From Microbulbifer hainanensis (GTDB lineage: Bacteria > Pseudomonadota > Gammaproteobacteria > Pseudomonadales > Cellvibrionaceae): a stretch of DNA of 64,000 nt. Below the pieces are notes generated by a model. It worked only from the letters and a program-made list of their open reading frames with translations, did no database searches and was not told the origin of the DNA. A program made the position numbers and the translations under genes. The first letter of the stretch is position 1; each line of letters starts with the position of its first letter. The stretch is taken from contig NZ_JACZCR010000031.1 of the NCBI RefSeq assembly GCF_014904735.1, positions 186,001 to 250,000 of the forward strand, given 5' to 3'. This document shows, piece after piece, positions 8,601-17,588 of this stretch.

Positions 8601-9995
8601 ATGACGGAATTAACCTGGATCACCCTGTTGCCGCCCTTCATTGCCATCGGGCTCGCACTTTTTACCCGTCAGGTTTACCTGGCACTCTTTGCTGGCATTT
8701 GGCTCGGCTATTATCTGCTCAACCAATCCGGAGTGCTGCCGTCGCTGGCCGAAGCACTGGACGGCGTTCTGGCGGTGCTCGCGAGTCCCGGCGATGCGCG
8801 GGTCGTGATGTTCACGCTGGTGATCGGTGCCTTTATTGTCACGCTGGAGCGCTGCGGCGCAGTCAGTGGCTTTGTGCAGTTTCTCGACCGCAGTCGCTGG
8901 GTGACCAACGGCAAGCGCGCCCAGTGGATGGCGTGGCTGGTGGGTATCATCATCTTCATTGAGTCCAATATCACCGTGCTGGTCGCCGGTACTGTGTCGC
9001 GACCGCTGTTTGACCGATTCAAAGTATCCCGGGAGAAACTGGCGTATATCATCGATTCCACTTCGGCACCGATCTGTATGTTGATTCCGCTGAATGCGTG
9101 GGGGGCCTTTAACCTCGGACTGCTGCAGGGGCTGGATGTGACGGATCCGCTGAAGGTATTGCTGGCGAGCATTCCATTGAATATCTACGCCATCACTGCG
9201 GTGGCGATGACCGCATTTGCCATTTCGCGCAACTACAATCCCGGACCAATGGCCGCGGCGGAAGCGCGCACGGTGGAAGACGCGAAAGACGGTCTCGATA
9301 TTCCATCGGCAATCGGTGAGCGCAAGCACGTAAAACCGCGGTTGATGAACATGCTGCTGCCGGTGCTGACCCTGATTCTGGCAATGCCCATCGGCCTGTG
9401 GATCACTGGCGACGGTCACATCTTCTCCGGCTCCGGTTCCACCTCGGTGCTGTGGGCATCGCTGGCGGCGTTGACCGTAGTATCGGTGCTGGTAATGATT
9501 CAGCGCAGCATGACACTGGATGAACTCAGTCACACCTGGATGGAAGGGGCGGGGCGCATGCTGCCGCTGGCCATCATTCTGGTGCTGGCGCTGGCACTGG
9601 GATCCGTTTCCAAAACGCTGGGCACCGGCGACTATGTCGCTGGCATGGTGGGTGATTCCATTCCAGCGGCACTGCTGCCGCTGGCGATCTTCTTAGTCTC
9701 CGGTGTCATCGCTTTTTCGGTCGGCTCCAGCTGGGGCACTTTCTCGATCATGTTGCCGATCGCCGTTCCGGTAGCCACGGCGATGAATGTGGATCCGACC
9801 CTGTTCGTGGCCGCGGTGTTATCCGGCGGTGTTTTCGGCGATCACGCTTCGCCGATTTCCGATACCACGATTGTTTCGTCCCTCGCCGCAGGAACGGAAC
9901 ATATTGATCACGTGCGGACACAGTTGCCCTACGCACTGCGGGCCGGCGCCATCAGCGCAGTCGGTTTCGTACTGCTGGGATTTTTCCTGCTCTAA
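8601..9995 (+). CDS. NhaC-type Na+/H+ antiporter family transporter
   Basis: A 464-residue integral membrane protein with about 11-12 hydrophobic segments, of the NhaC/YuiF-like branch of the ion transporter superfamily. Conserved-looking features include IIIFIESNITVLVAG and the C-terminal GDHASPISDTTIVSS stretch, typical of this family. Some relatives carry amino acids or amines rather than only Na+/H+. The gene is followed 15 nt later by an Orn/Lys/Arg decarboxylase, so exchange of a basic amino acid or its amine is plausible but unproven. ATG 8601 was chosen because the segment upstream of it in the open frame is not membrane-like and the hydrophobic part starts right after MTELTW. Confidence 0.8.
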   Translation: MTELTWITLLPPFIAIGLALFTRQVYLALFAGIWLGYYLLNQSGVLPSLAEALDGVLAVLASPGDARVVMFTLVIGAFIVTLERCGAVSGFVQFLDRSRWVTNGKRAQWMAWLVGIIIFIESNITVLVAGTVSRPLFDRFKVSREKLAYIIDSTSAPICMLIPLNAWGAFNLGLLQGLDVTDPLKVLLASIPLNIYAITAVAMTAFAISRNYNPGPMAAAEARTVEDAKDGLDIPSAIGERKHVKPRLMNMLLPVLTLILAMPIGLWITGDGHIFSGSGSTSVLWASLAALTVVSVLVMIQRSMTLDELSHTWMEGAGRMLPLAIILVLALALGSVSKTLGTGDYVAGMVGDSIPAALLPLAIFLVSGVIAFSVGSSWGTFSIMLPIAVPVATAMNVDPTLFVAAVLSGGVFGDHASPISDTTIVSSLAAGTEHIDHVRTQLPYALRAGAISAVGFVLLGFFLL

Positions 9996-10010
9996 CTGCG
10001 GAATGTCACG

Positions 10011-11936
10011 ATGATGGAATGTTGTATTGTCCTGGTAACCGGTGACCGGCAGTTTGGCCAGCGCTGGGTATCGGAGTTATCGCAGGTGGTGGATAGCGAT
10101 GCGGCGGCGCCATTGCAGTTGCGGTTCAGCTTTTGCGATCCGCAAGCGCTGGAGGCGCAGCTGTGCCGCGGGGAAACCCAGATTGTGGTACTCGACGACG
10201 GGGATCTGGATGCGCAGATGCTTGCGGAATGCCACGAGCAGATTCGCGACCGCCGGGCGGAAATCGACAGCGTCTTGCTGACAGCCGCGCGCGTGCCGGC
10301 ACAGAACCGCGATTATGAAAGTGTTATCTCCCGCGGCGAGTCCAATTACGGCGTGGTCTACCGCACGCTGCGCCGTATTTTACTCGAGCGCACGGCCACA
10401 CCATTTGCCGACGCCCTGCGCGAATACGTATACGCCGCGCGCGATTCCTGGCATACGCCGGGGCACTCCAGTGGCGACAGCCTCAGCAGCAGCCCCTGGA
10501 TTGCCGATTTTTACCGGTTTATGGGCGAGCATATTTTCAATACGGATCTGTCCGTCAGTGTGAAAATGCTCGATTCCCTGATGGACCCGGTCAGTGTCAT
10601 TCGCCAGTCCCAACAGCTGGCGGCGCGGACCTTTGGCGCCGCCCACACTTATTTCGTCACCAACGGCACCTCAACCTCGAACAAGATCGTGCTGCAGTAC
10701 CTGCTGCGCAGTGGCGATCGCGCCATCGTGGACCGCAACTGCCACAAGTCCGTGCACCACGCCATGATCATGAGCGGGGCTCTGCCGGTCTACCTGGAAT
10801 CCGCAGTCAACCAGGATTACGGAGTTTATGGCCCGGTGCCGAAAAGCCGCATCTTTGCCGCCATCGACGCCACGCCCGATGCGCGGCTGCTGGTACTGAC
10901 TTCCTGTACCTACGATGGCCTGCGTTACGACCTGAAATCCATCATCGACTACGCACATCGGCGCGGGCTGTATGTGCTGATCGACGAAGCCTGGTACGCA
11001 CACGGCCGCTTCCATCCGGATCTGCGCCCGACGGCGCTGGAGTGCGGGGCGGATTTTGTCACCCAGTCGACCCACAAAATGCTCTCGGCATTTTCCCAGG
11101 CGAGCATGATTCACGTGGGGCAGGGCGTGAAAGATTTTGATCCGGCGGGATTCCGCGAGGATATCAATATGCATACGTCGACCAGCCCCCAGTACGGCAT
11201 GATTGCCAGCCTCGATGTTGCGCGTAAGCAGATGAGTATCGAGGGCTACAGCGTAATGCAGCGCACCCTCGATTTTGCCCGGGATCTGCGCGAGTTCGTG
11301 CGCGAGCACACGGCGTTCCGGCCGCTCGACGCCGCTGAACTCTGCGGCCAGGAACTGGCGGACGACGCTATCCTGCTCGACCCCACCAAGGTCACCATTG
11401 ATGTCGGCTTTGCGGGCCTGTCGGCGCCGGAGGTGCAACTGCAGCTGTTCAGCCAGTTCGGCATCCAGGTGGAAAAAAATACCCACAATACGCTGTCGTT
11501 TCTCGTCACCATCGGCACCACGGAGAGCAAGGTCCTGCGTCTCAAGCAGGCACTGCGCACGCTGTCGGAAACGCGCAGTGCGATGCAAAAACCCGCTGCC
11601 GGCCAGGCGCTGCCGCCGTTGAGTGAAATCCGGGTCCTGCCACGCACCGCGTATTTCGCCCGCGGCGAGAAACTGGCGCTGGGCGGCGAGGAGGGTAAAG
11701 CTCTGGTGGGGCGTATCGCCTGTGATGAAATAGTGCCTTACCCCCCGGGTATTCCACTGCTGGTGCCAGGTCAGCTGGTCACCGAGGAAATTCTCGCGGC
11801 GATCAATGCATTTGTACATGAACGTGAAGATCTCGAAATGCACGGCCTGCGCAAGAACGCCGGCCGCCCGGCAATGCGGGTGATGTTGCCGGAAGAGGCG
11901 GATAAAGGACTGCAGGAACGGCAGTCGATTGATTGA
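10011..11936 (+). CDS. Orn/Lys/Arg decarboxylase family PLP enzyme
   Basis: A 641-residue fold-I PLP decarboxylase with an N-terminal flavodoxin-like wing domain (about 1-125), the PLP core starting at HTPGHSSG (residue 148), the Schiff-base lysine K356 in TQSTHKMLSAF, and a C-terminal domain from about 500. This is the normal layout of inducible biodegradative lysine, ornithine or arginine decarboxylases. The specificity cannot be read from the sequence. Its place inside a murein catabolism locus raises the possibility that a stem-peptide diamino acid, or lysine made from it, is the substrate. ATG at 10011 or 10014 could be the start; both have weak ribosome sites. Confidence 0.85.
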   Translation: MMECCIVLVTGDRQFGQRWVSELSQVVDSDAAAPLQLRFSFCDPQALEAQLCRGETQIVVLDDGDLDAQMLAECHEQIRDRRAEIDSVLLTAARVPAQNRDYESVISRGESNYGVVYRTLRRILLERTATPFADALREYVYAARDSWHTPGHSSGDSLSSSPWIADFYRFMGEHIFNTDLSVSVKMLDSLMDPVSVIRQSQQLAARTFGAAHTYFVTNGTSTSNKIVLQYLLRSGDRAIVDRNCHKSVHHAMIMSGALPVYLESAVNQDYGVYGPVPKSRIFAAIDATPDARLLVLTSCTYDGLRYDLKSIIDYAHRRGLYVLIDEAWYAHGRFHPDLRPTALECGADFVTQSTHKMLSAFSQASMIHVGQGVKDFDPAGFREDINMHTSTSPQYGMIASLDVARKQMSIEGYSVMQRTLDFARDLREFVREHTAFRPLDAAELCGQELADDAILLDPTKVTIDVGFAGLSAPEVQLQLFSQFGIQVEKNTHNTLSFLVTIGTTESKVLRLKQALRTLSETRSAMQKPAAGQALPPLSEIRVLPRTAYFARGEKLALGGEEGKALVGRIACDEIVPYPPGIPLLVPGQLVTEEILAAINAFVHEREDLEMHGLRKNAGRPAMRVMLPEEADKGLQERQSID

Positions 11937-11999
11937 CCCGGTAATCAGATAGATCGGAACCATCAGGTTGATCGCCGGGCTGATAATAACGGGGGCATC

Positions 12000-12671
12000 A
12001 TGAAACAGCGCTTTGGGTGGCTGCTGATCGGCTTGGCGGCGACAGCCTGTGCCGGGACTGCCGGGCGAGCAGATCCGGGGCTGGTACCGGTCACCGGGGA
12101 ACATATCCGGGTGGAATTGCGCTATTTCAGCGGGGAGAACCTAGTGGGCGAGCGATTGGACGGCTATCGCGCGAATCGCTGCCTGCTGGTTCCGGCTGCG
12201 CGGGAGGCGCTGCAGAAGGTCGCCGCCGATCTGGCTGCGCGTGGACTCGGCCTGGTGACCTTTGATTGCTATCGCCCGCAGCGCGCGGTGGATCATTTCG
12301 TGCGCTGGGCCGGCCAGCCGGAAAACTTCAGTACCAAGGCCGCGTTCTACCCACGGGAGGAAAAAGCCCGGTTGTTCGAGCACGGTTACATCGCCGCCCG
12401 TTCCGGGCACAGTCGCGGCGCTACCGTCGATCTCGGCCTCTATCGGCTGAACGATGGTGGGTTGGTCAATATGGGTACGTCCTTCGATTTTATGGATGCG
12501 CGCTCGGCCACCGATTTTGCGCTGGCGGATCGCGAGGCGCACGACAACCGCATGCTCCTGCGCGATACCATGACGGCACGTGGTTTTCACAATTATCCGC
12601 AGGAGTGGTGGCACTACACCTTCAAGCCCGAGCCCTGGCCGGATCATTATTTTGACGTGCCCGTGCAATAA
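12000..12671 (+). CDS. VanX-type D-Ala-D-Ala dipeptidase, exported
   Basis: A 223-residue zinc D,D-dipeptidase (peptidase M15D). Zn ligands are H137 and D144 in SGHSRGATVDLG and H205 in EWWHYTF; the catalytic base is E202 and the transition-state arginine is R92 in DCYRPQ. An N-terminal hydrophobic signal (residues 6-18) implies export. It would cut free D-Ala-D-Ala to D-Ala. In VanA clusters VanX gives glycopeptide resistance, but no VanH, VanA or VanS/R partners are present; with NamZ and carboxypeptidase neighbours a nutritional role is more likely. The 63-bp gap upstream holds no obvious terminator. Confidence 0.88.
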   Translation: MKQRFGWLLIGLAATACAGTAGRADPGLVPVTGEHIRVELRYFSGENLVGERLDGYRANRCLLVPAAREALQKVAADLAARGLGLVTFDCYRPQRAVDHFVRWAGQPENFSTKAAFYPREEKARLFEHGYIAARSGHSRGATVDLGLYRLNDGGLVNMGTSFDFMDARSATDFALADREAHDNRMLLRDTMTARGFHNYPQEWWHYTFKPEPWPDHYFDVPVQ

Positions 12672-12731
12672 AAACTGTGAATGCGCTGTGCTACCGCGAT
12701 GCGATGGCGATGTGATGATGATGGAGAAACC

Positions 12732-13910
12732 ATGCAACTTTCCCGAATTTTCACTCTTGGACTGACTCTCGTACTCGCCATCGCCGGTGCACAGGGCAGG
12801 GCGGCGGAAAAGCTCCGCACCGGCGCGGAACAGCCGGAGCGCTACCTGTCTCTGTTGGCAAATAAGCCGGTGGGGCTCGTCGTCAACCAGACTTCGCGGG
12901 TCGGGGATGAGCACCTGATCGATTTCCTGCGGAAACGCGGTGTTGATATCACCCGTATTTTTGCCCTGGAGCACGGTGTGCGCGGCAATGTGGAAAATGG
13001 TGGTCATGTCGACAGCGGTATCGATGGGCCTTCCGGACTGCCGGTGGTTTCCCTGTACGGTAAACACCGCGCGCCTCAATCGGAGGATCTCAAGGGGCTG
13101 GGCTGGATGGTTTTCGATGTCCAGGATGTGGGTGTGCGTTTCTATACCTACATCAGCTCGCTGCACTATTTGATGCAGGCCTGCGCCGACAACGACGTGC
13201 CGTTGCTGGTGCTCGACCGCCCGAATCCGAACGGCGATTACATCGACGGGCCGGTATTGCAGCGGGAGTTCCGCAGCTTTGTCGGTGTCGACCCGATTCC
13301 GCTGGTGCACGGACTGACGGTGGGTGAACTGGCGCGCATGATCAACGGCGAAGGCTGGCTGGATAACGGCGCCCGCTGCCGGCTCGAGGTGATTCCGGTC
13401 GCCGGCTATCGCAAGGCCATGCACTACGCGCTGCCGGTCAAGCCCTCGCCGAACCTGCCCAACGACCTCGCTATCCGGCTGTACCCGTCACTGGCACTAT
13501 TCGAAGGGACCTCGGTCAGCATCGGCCGTGGCACGGATTTTCCGTTTCAGGTGGTCGGCCATCCCGCGGATCGGCAGGGTAAATTTTCTTTTACGCCGCA
13601 CCCGGTCGCCGGAGCGAGCGAGAATCCAAAACATAACGGCGAGCGGGTGCGCGGTGATGACCTGCGCGGTGCGCCGGCGGACAGCCGCTTTACCCTGAGT
13701 TACCTGATCGACTGGTCCCACCGCACGGGCCAGTCCCGCAACGCCTTTTTTACCCGGCCGGCCTTTTTTGACAAGCTCGCCGGCACTGATCAATTGCGGC
13801 GAGCGGTAGAGGCGGGGGCCAGCGAGGAGGAAATCCGCCGCAGCTGGCAGCCGGCACTGGCGCGCTTCCGCCAGCAGCGCCAGCCCTACCTCCTGTATCC
13901 GGAGCGCTGA
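12732..13910 (+). CDS. NamZ-type exo-beta-N-acetylmuramidase (DUF1343)
   Basis: A 392-residue exported protein (signal peptide with cleavage near GAQGRAA) of the DUF1343 family. Bacillus YbbC/NamZ, of this family, removes MurNAc from the non-reducing end of glycans and is encoded next to MurQ, MurR and AmiE. Family-like features are IFALEHGVRGN, VFDVQDVGVRFYTYIS, LDRPNPNG and PIPLVHGLTVGEL. It would act in the periplasm to release MurNAc for import. ATG 12732 is preferred over upstream in-frame codons because GGAG lies just before it and the signal peptide starts there. Its stop is 3 nt from the next gene. Confidence 0.87.
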   Translation: MQLSRIFTLGLTLVLAIAGAQGRAAEKLRTGAEQPERYLSLLANKPVGLVVNQTSRVGDEHLIDFLRKRGVDITRIFALEHGVRGNVENGGHVDSGIDGPSGLPVVSLYGKHRAPQSEDLKGLGWMVFDVQDVGVRFYTYISSLHYLMQACADNDVPLLVLDRPNPNGDYIDGPVLQREFRSFVGVDPIPLVHGLTVGELARMINGEGWLDNGARCRLEVIPVAGYRKAMHYALPVKPSPNLPNDLAIRLYPSLALFEGTSVSIGRGTDFPFQVVGHPADRQGKFSFTPHPVAGASENPKHNGERVRGDDLRGAPADSRFTLSYLIDWSHRTGQSRNAFFTRPAFFDKLAGTDQLRRAVEAGASEEEIRRSWQPALARFRQQRQPYLLYPER

Positions 13911-13913
13911 GTG

Positions 13914-15104
13914 ATGATGCCGAACCACATCAGCGAAATACTCGCCAAGTTACCGGAAGGCCGGTTGATGTCGGTGGACCTGTTGCGGGGGCTCGCCATC
14001 GCGGCGATGGTCCTGGTCAACAACCCGGGCAGCTGGTCATTCGTCTATGCGCCGCTGGCCCACGCGGAGTGGAACGGCTGGACGCCGACGGATGTGATTT
14101 TTCCCCTGTTTCTGTTTGTCGTCGGCCTGTCGATGGTGCTGGCCCGGGGGAAAGCGCAGGCGTTTCCCGCAGTGGGCCGCGCGCAGTGGATACGGGCGCT
14201 GAAACTGTTCGGGCTGGGACTTTTCCTGGCGGTGTTTTTCTATAATTTTCGCGTTGCGGATTACTCCTGGCTCGACGATCGCATCACGCATATCCGCTGG
14301 CTCGGTGTGTTGCAGCGGATCGCGCTGGTCTACCTGGTCAGCAGCTATCTGTTGTCGTGGTGTTCGCCGCGGGGGCTGGCGCTGGCGGCATCGGTGTGCC
14401 TGGTGCTGCCCTGGCTGTTGATGCTGACCGTGCCCTACAGCAGTGACAGTGGCGAGGTGTTCCGCGGACAGTTCCTGTTCGGCAATCACCTCTCCGCCTG
14501 GATTGATCAGGCGCTGCTGGGCAGCAAGCATCTCTACTACAGTACTGCCAGACCCTTTGCCTTTGATCCGGAGGGGATTTTGACGACGGTGTCCGCGGTT
14601 GCCACCTGTCTGCTGGGCGCGCTGGCCGGGCTCGCCTGGCAGCGCAGTGACGGCAGCCCGCAGGCGAAGCGGCGCGTGGCGCAACACTGGCTGGTGGCGG
14701 GGCTGGTATTACTGGGGGTCGGGCAACTGGCCAGTACCTGGGTGCCGGTCAACAAGGCGCTGTGGTCGCCCACTTTCGTTCTGGTGACCGGTGGCGTGTC
14801 CCTTATTCTGCTCAGCGGGCTTTTCTATCTGGCGGATATCCGCCAGCATCGCCGGGCGCTGGCACCGCTGCTGGTATTCGGCGTCAACGCCATCGCGCTG
14901 TTTATGCTCGCCGGAATTGTCGGCCGCCTGCTGATTATCATTCCGGCGGGAGACCAGACGCTAAAGCACTGGCTGTTTGCCACTGTCTTCCAGCCGCTTT
15001 TCGGCAACTACGGCGGTTCACTGGCCTTCGCCCTGAGTTGCCTGGTGGCGTTCTACTGGGTCATGTGGCAGATGTACCGACAGCGTGTAATCTGGAAAGT
15101 GTGA
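13914..15104 (+). CDS. NagX-like membrane acyltransferase (DUF5009/COG4299)
   Basis: A polytopic membrane protein of about 396 residues with some ten hydrophobic segments, beginning with a cytoplasmic N-terminus and the LMSVDLLRGLAIAAMVLVN motif of the acyltransferase_3/HGSNAT-like family. COG4299 proteins are related to lysosomal heparan-alpha-glucosaminide N-acetyltransferase and, as NagX, occur in GlcNAc/chitin utilisation clusters of marine gammaproteobacteria. It may acylate amino sugars across the inner membrane, but its reaction is not established. Several start codons are possible (GTG 13911, ATG 13914, ATG 13917). The stop overlaps the glcD start by 4 nt. Confidence 0.8.
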   Translation: MMPNHISEILAKLPEGRLMSVDLLRGLAIAAMVLVNNPGSWSFVYAPLAHAEWNGWTPTDVIFPLFLFVVGLSMVLARGKAQAFPAVGRAQWIRALKLFGLGLFLAVFFYNFRVADYSWLDDRITHIRWLGVLQRIALVYLVSSYLLSWCSPRGLALAASVCLVLPWLLMLTVPYSSDSGEVFRGQFLFGNHLSAWIDQALLGSKHLYYSTARPFAFDPEGILTTVSAVATCLLGALAGLAWQRSDGSPQAKRRVAQHWLVAGLVLLGVGQLASTWVPVNKALWSPTFVLVTGGVSLILLSGLFYLADIRQHRRALAPLLVFGVNAIALFMLAGIVGRLLIIIPAGDQTLKHWLFATVFQPLFGNYGGSLAFALSCLVAFYWVMWQMYRQRVIWKV

Positions 15105-16534
15105 ATACTGTGCTGCCCGAAGATCTTATTCCGGCCCTGCAGGCCCTGATCCCTGAGGAACGTCTGCTGACGCGCCGCGAGCAGATAGCGCCCTATGAGT
15201 GCGATGCGCTGCCGGTCTACTGTGAGCGGCCGCGCGTAGTCGTTCTGGCCGCTTCCGAGGAAGACGTGGTCGCCGTAGCGAAACTCTGCTATCGCCTCAA
15301 AATACCGCTAGTATCGCGGGGTGCCGGCACGGGGCTGTCCGCCGGTGCCAAGCCCTATCGCGCCGGGGTTCTGCTGGTGACGGCACCGATGAATCGCATA
15401 CTGTCACTGGATGCGCCGTCGATGCTTGCCAGGGTGGAGCCGGGTGTCATCAACCAGCAGATTACCGCAGCCGCGGCGGCCCACGGCCTCTATTACGCAC
15501 CGGACCCCTCGTCGCAGATTGCTTGTTCCATCGGTGGCAACGTTGCGGAAAATGCCGGCGGTGTGCACTGCCTGAAGTACGGTGTCACGGTGCACAATGT
15601 TATTGCGCTGCGTCTTGTCACTATCGAGGGCGAGGTGCTGGAAATCGGTGGTGAATGCCTGGCGCAACCGGGTTACGACCTGCTCGCGCTGGTGCACGGC
15701 TCCGAAGGGTGCCTGGGCATCGTCACGCAGGTGACAGTCAAGCTCCTGCCGTTACCGGCCCGGACCCGCACCTTGATGGCGGACTTCGGCACAGTGCGCG
15801 AGGCGGCGGATGCGGTTTCGGCCATTGTGCGCGCGGGCGTGGTGCCGGCGGCGCTGGAAATGATGGACCAGCTGGCGATCTCGGCGACGGAAGCTTTCTG
15901 TCAGGCGGGTTACGCCCTCGATGCGGCGGCCATTTTGCTGATTGATCTCGACGGTGATCCGCGCGAAGTGGATCAGGAGCTGGCGCTGGTCGAGGCCCTG
16001 CTCGACCGCTCCGGAGCTTGGCGCACCCAGCGGGCCGGCTGCGAAGACCAGCGCCAGCGCTGGTGGAAGGGGCGCAAAAGCGCATTCCCGGCGATTGGCC
16101 GCCTGAGCCCCGATTACTACTGTATCGACGGCACCGTTCCCCGGCGCCGAATCGGCGACGTGCTCGAAGCCATCGAGGGGTTTGCCGAGCAGCACGGCCT
16201 GCAGGTGGCCAACGTTTTTCACGCCGGCGACGGCAACCTCCATCCCATCATCATGTTTGACGCCGGCGAAACGGGCGCGCTCGAACGCGTGGAAAAACTC
16301 GCCGCCGATATCCTCGAATACTGCATCGAAGTGGGCGGCACCATTACCGGTGAGCACGGCGTCGGTGTCGAGAAAATCAACCAGATGGCCGTGCAGTTCA
16401 CGGATGAGGAAATCGGGCAGTTCCTGGCGCTGAAGGAAGCCCTGGATCCGCCGTGGCTGCTGAATCGGGGCAAGCTGATTCCTACGCTGGCGCACTGCCG
16501 CGAATACCGCGCGCTGAGGCATCGCCATGACTGA
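15101..16534 (+). CDS. glcD: FAD-linked 2-hydroxyacid oxidase subunit, GlcD-like
   Basis: A 477-residue FAD-binding oxidase (FAD_binding_4 domain about 45-185, then the FAD-oxidase C domain) that ends with the family motif TGEHGVGVEKI. It corresponds to GlcD of glycolate oxidase and to D-lactate dehydrogenases. With the next two genes it forms a GlcDEF set, passing electrons from a 2-hydroxy acid through the GlcF iron-sulphur protein to the respiratory chain. In this locus D-lactate released by MurQ is the most attractive substrate; glycolate is the alternative. The GTG at 15101 overlaps the previous stop (GTGA); a second GTG at 15110 is also possible. Confidence 0.86.
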   Translation: MNTVLPEDLIPALQALIPEERLLTRREQIAPYECDALPVYCERPRVVVLAASEEDVVAVAKLCYRLKIPLVSRGAGTGLSAGAKPYRAGVLLVTAPMNRILSLDAPSMLARVEPGVINQQITAAAAAHGLYYAPDPSSQIACSIGGNVAENAGGVHCLKYGVTVHNVIALRLVTIEGEVLEIGGECLAQPGYDLLALVHGSEGCLGIVTQVTVKLLPLPARTRTLMADFGTVREAADAVSAIVRAGVVPAALEMMDQLAISATEAFCQAGYALDAAAILLIDLDGDPREVDQELALVEALLDRSGAWRTQRAGCEDQRQRWWKGRKSAFPAIGRLSPDYYCIDGTVPRRRIGDVLEAIEGFAEQHGLQVANVFHAGDGNLHPIIMFDAGETGALERVEKLAADILEYCIEVGGTITGEHGVGVEKINQMAVQFTDEEIGQFLALKEALDPPWLLNRGKLIPTLAHCREYRALRHRHD

Positions 16535-17588
16535 TCGCGACAGCAGCATGGATCTGCAGGAAAGTGTGCGTGCCGCCCTGGCCGGTTCTGCCGAACCCAT
16601 CGCCATTGCCGGTAGCGGCAGCCGCAGTGCCTTCGATTTACAGCCCGAAAGTGCGAGTCTGGATCTGCGCGCGCACACCGGGGTCATCGACTACGAACCC
16701 GATGAACTGGTGTTGCGGGTGCGCGCCGGCACTCGCCTGGATACGTTGCGCGAATTGCTTGCCGCGGAGGGACAGCAGTTCGCCGCGGATATTCCCGCGC
16801 CGGCGACGCACAGCACTATCGGCGGCGCGGTGGCCTGTGGCTGGGACGGACCGGCACGGGCTTTCTCCGTGTCGTTGCGGGATACGGTGCTCGGCTGTCG
16901 CATGATCAATGGTCGCGGCCACACGGTAAATTTCGGCGGGCAGGTGATGAAAAATGTCGCCGGTTACGATTGTGCCCGCCTGCAGGTGGGGGCATTCGGC
17001 ACGCTCGGTGTATTGCTCGATGTGTCGCTGCGGGTGTCGCCACAACCCGAGGTGAGTGTTACCCGCAGTTTTGACGTCGACACCGGTGACCTGTCGCAAT
17101 GGTGGCAGAGAACACGCGCACTGCGCCCGCTGATCTCGGCGACCTGCCATTGTGATGGCCAACTGCACCTGCGCCTGTCCGGGCGCGCGGTGGCGGTGGA
17201 GGACGCTGTGGCGCTGCTCGGCGGCGAGGCGAGCGCGTTCGACTGGGCCGCTTTGCGCGATCTTCGCCAGGATTTTTTCCACGGCGATGCGCTGGCCTGC
17301 GTGTACCTGCCGCGGGGCGTGTCCATGCCGGTTGAGCGGGGCACTGCACTGCTGGAGTGGGAGGGGGCGCGCATCTGGGTGCGCGGTGGCGACCACGGGG
17401 CGCTGCAACAGGCTGCCGCAGCTTGCGGTGGATTCGTGCAGGTATTGCGCGGGGCACCGCTGCCGCCGCAGAGCGCGGCGGCGGATTGGCATCGGCGCAT
17501 TAAAGCGGCGTTTGACCCGTCCGGAGTATTCAACCAGCGAATTTTTCATGAGCGCTTTGTCGCGGGAGACCGGGAATCGTGCAGGTAA
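16527..17588 (+). CDS. glcE: GlcE-like FAD-binding oxidase subunit
   Basis: A 353-residue FAD_binding_4 protein, shorter than GlcD, as is usual for GlcE. The FAD-binding region includes ADIPAPATHSTIGGAVACGW, HTVNFGGQVMKNVAGYD and GAFGTLGVLLDVSLRV. It overlaps glcD by 8 nt and glcF by 10 nt, so the three are almost certainly co-transcribed and co-translated. It acts with GlcD and GlcF at the inner membrane; the role of the second FAD site is not well understood. Confidence 0.87.
   Translation: MTDRDSSMDLQESVRAALAGSAEPIAIAGSGSRSAFDLQPESASLDLRAHTGVIDYEPDELVLRVRAGTRLDTLRELLAAEGQQFAADIPAPATHSTIGGAVACGWDGPARAFSVSLRDTVLGCRMINGRGHTVNFGGQVMKNVAGYDCARLQVGAFGTLGVLLDVSLRVSPQPEVSVTRSFDVDTGDLSQWWQRTRALRPLISATCHCDGQLHLRLSGRAVAVEDAVALLGGEASAFDWAALRDLRQDFFHGDALACVYLPRGVSMPVERGTALLEWEGARIWVRGGDHGALQQAAAACGGFVQVLRGAPLPPQSAAADWHRRIKAAFDPSGVFNQRIFHERFVAGDRESCR

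Noticed and set aside
12000..12671. Glycopeptide-resistance cluster suggested by the VanX homologue
   Set aside because: No VanH, VanA-type ligase, or VanRS nearby; neighbours are murein catabolism genes and the protein is exported.
10671..13424. Two long minus-strand frames opposite the decarboxylase, VanX and NamZ genes
   Set aside because: Antisense shadows; composition typical of reverse-frame translations, and they cover the real genes entirely.
14762..15100. Upstream extension of glcD inside the NagX-like gene
   Set aside because: The extension is the out-of-frame shadow of a membrane-protein gene; homology to GlcD starts only after the GTG at 15101.
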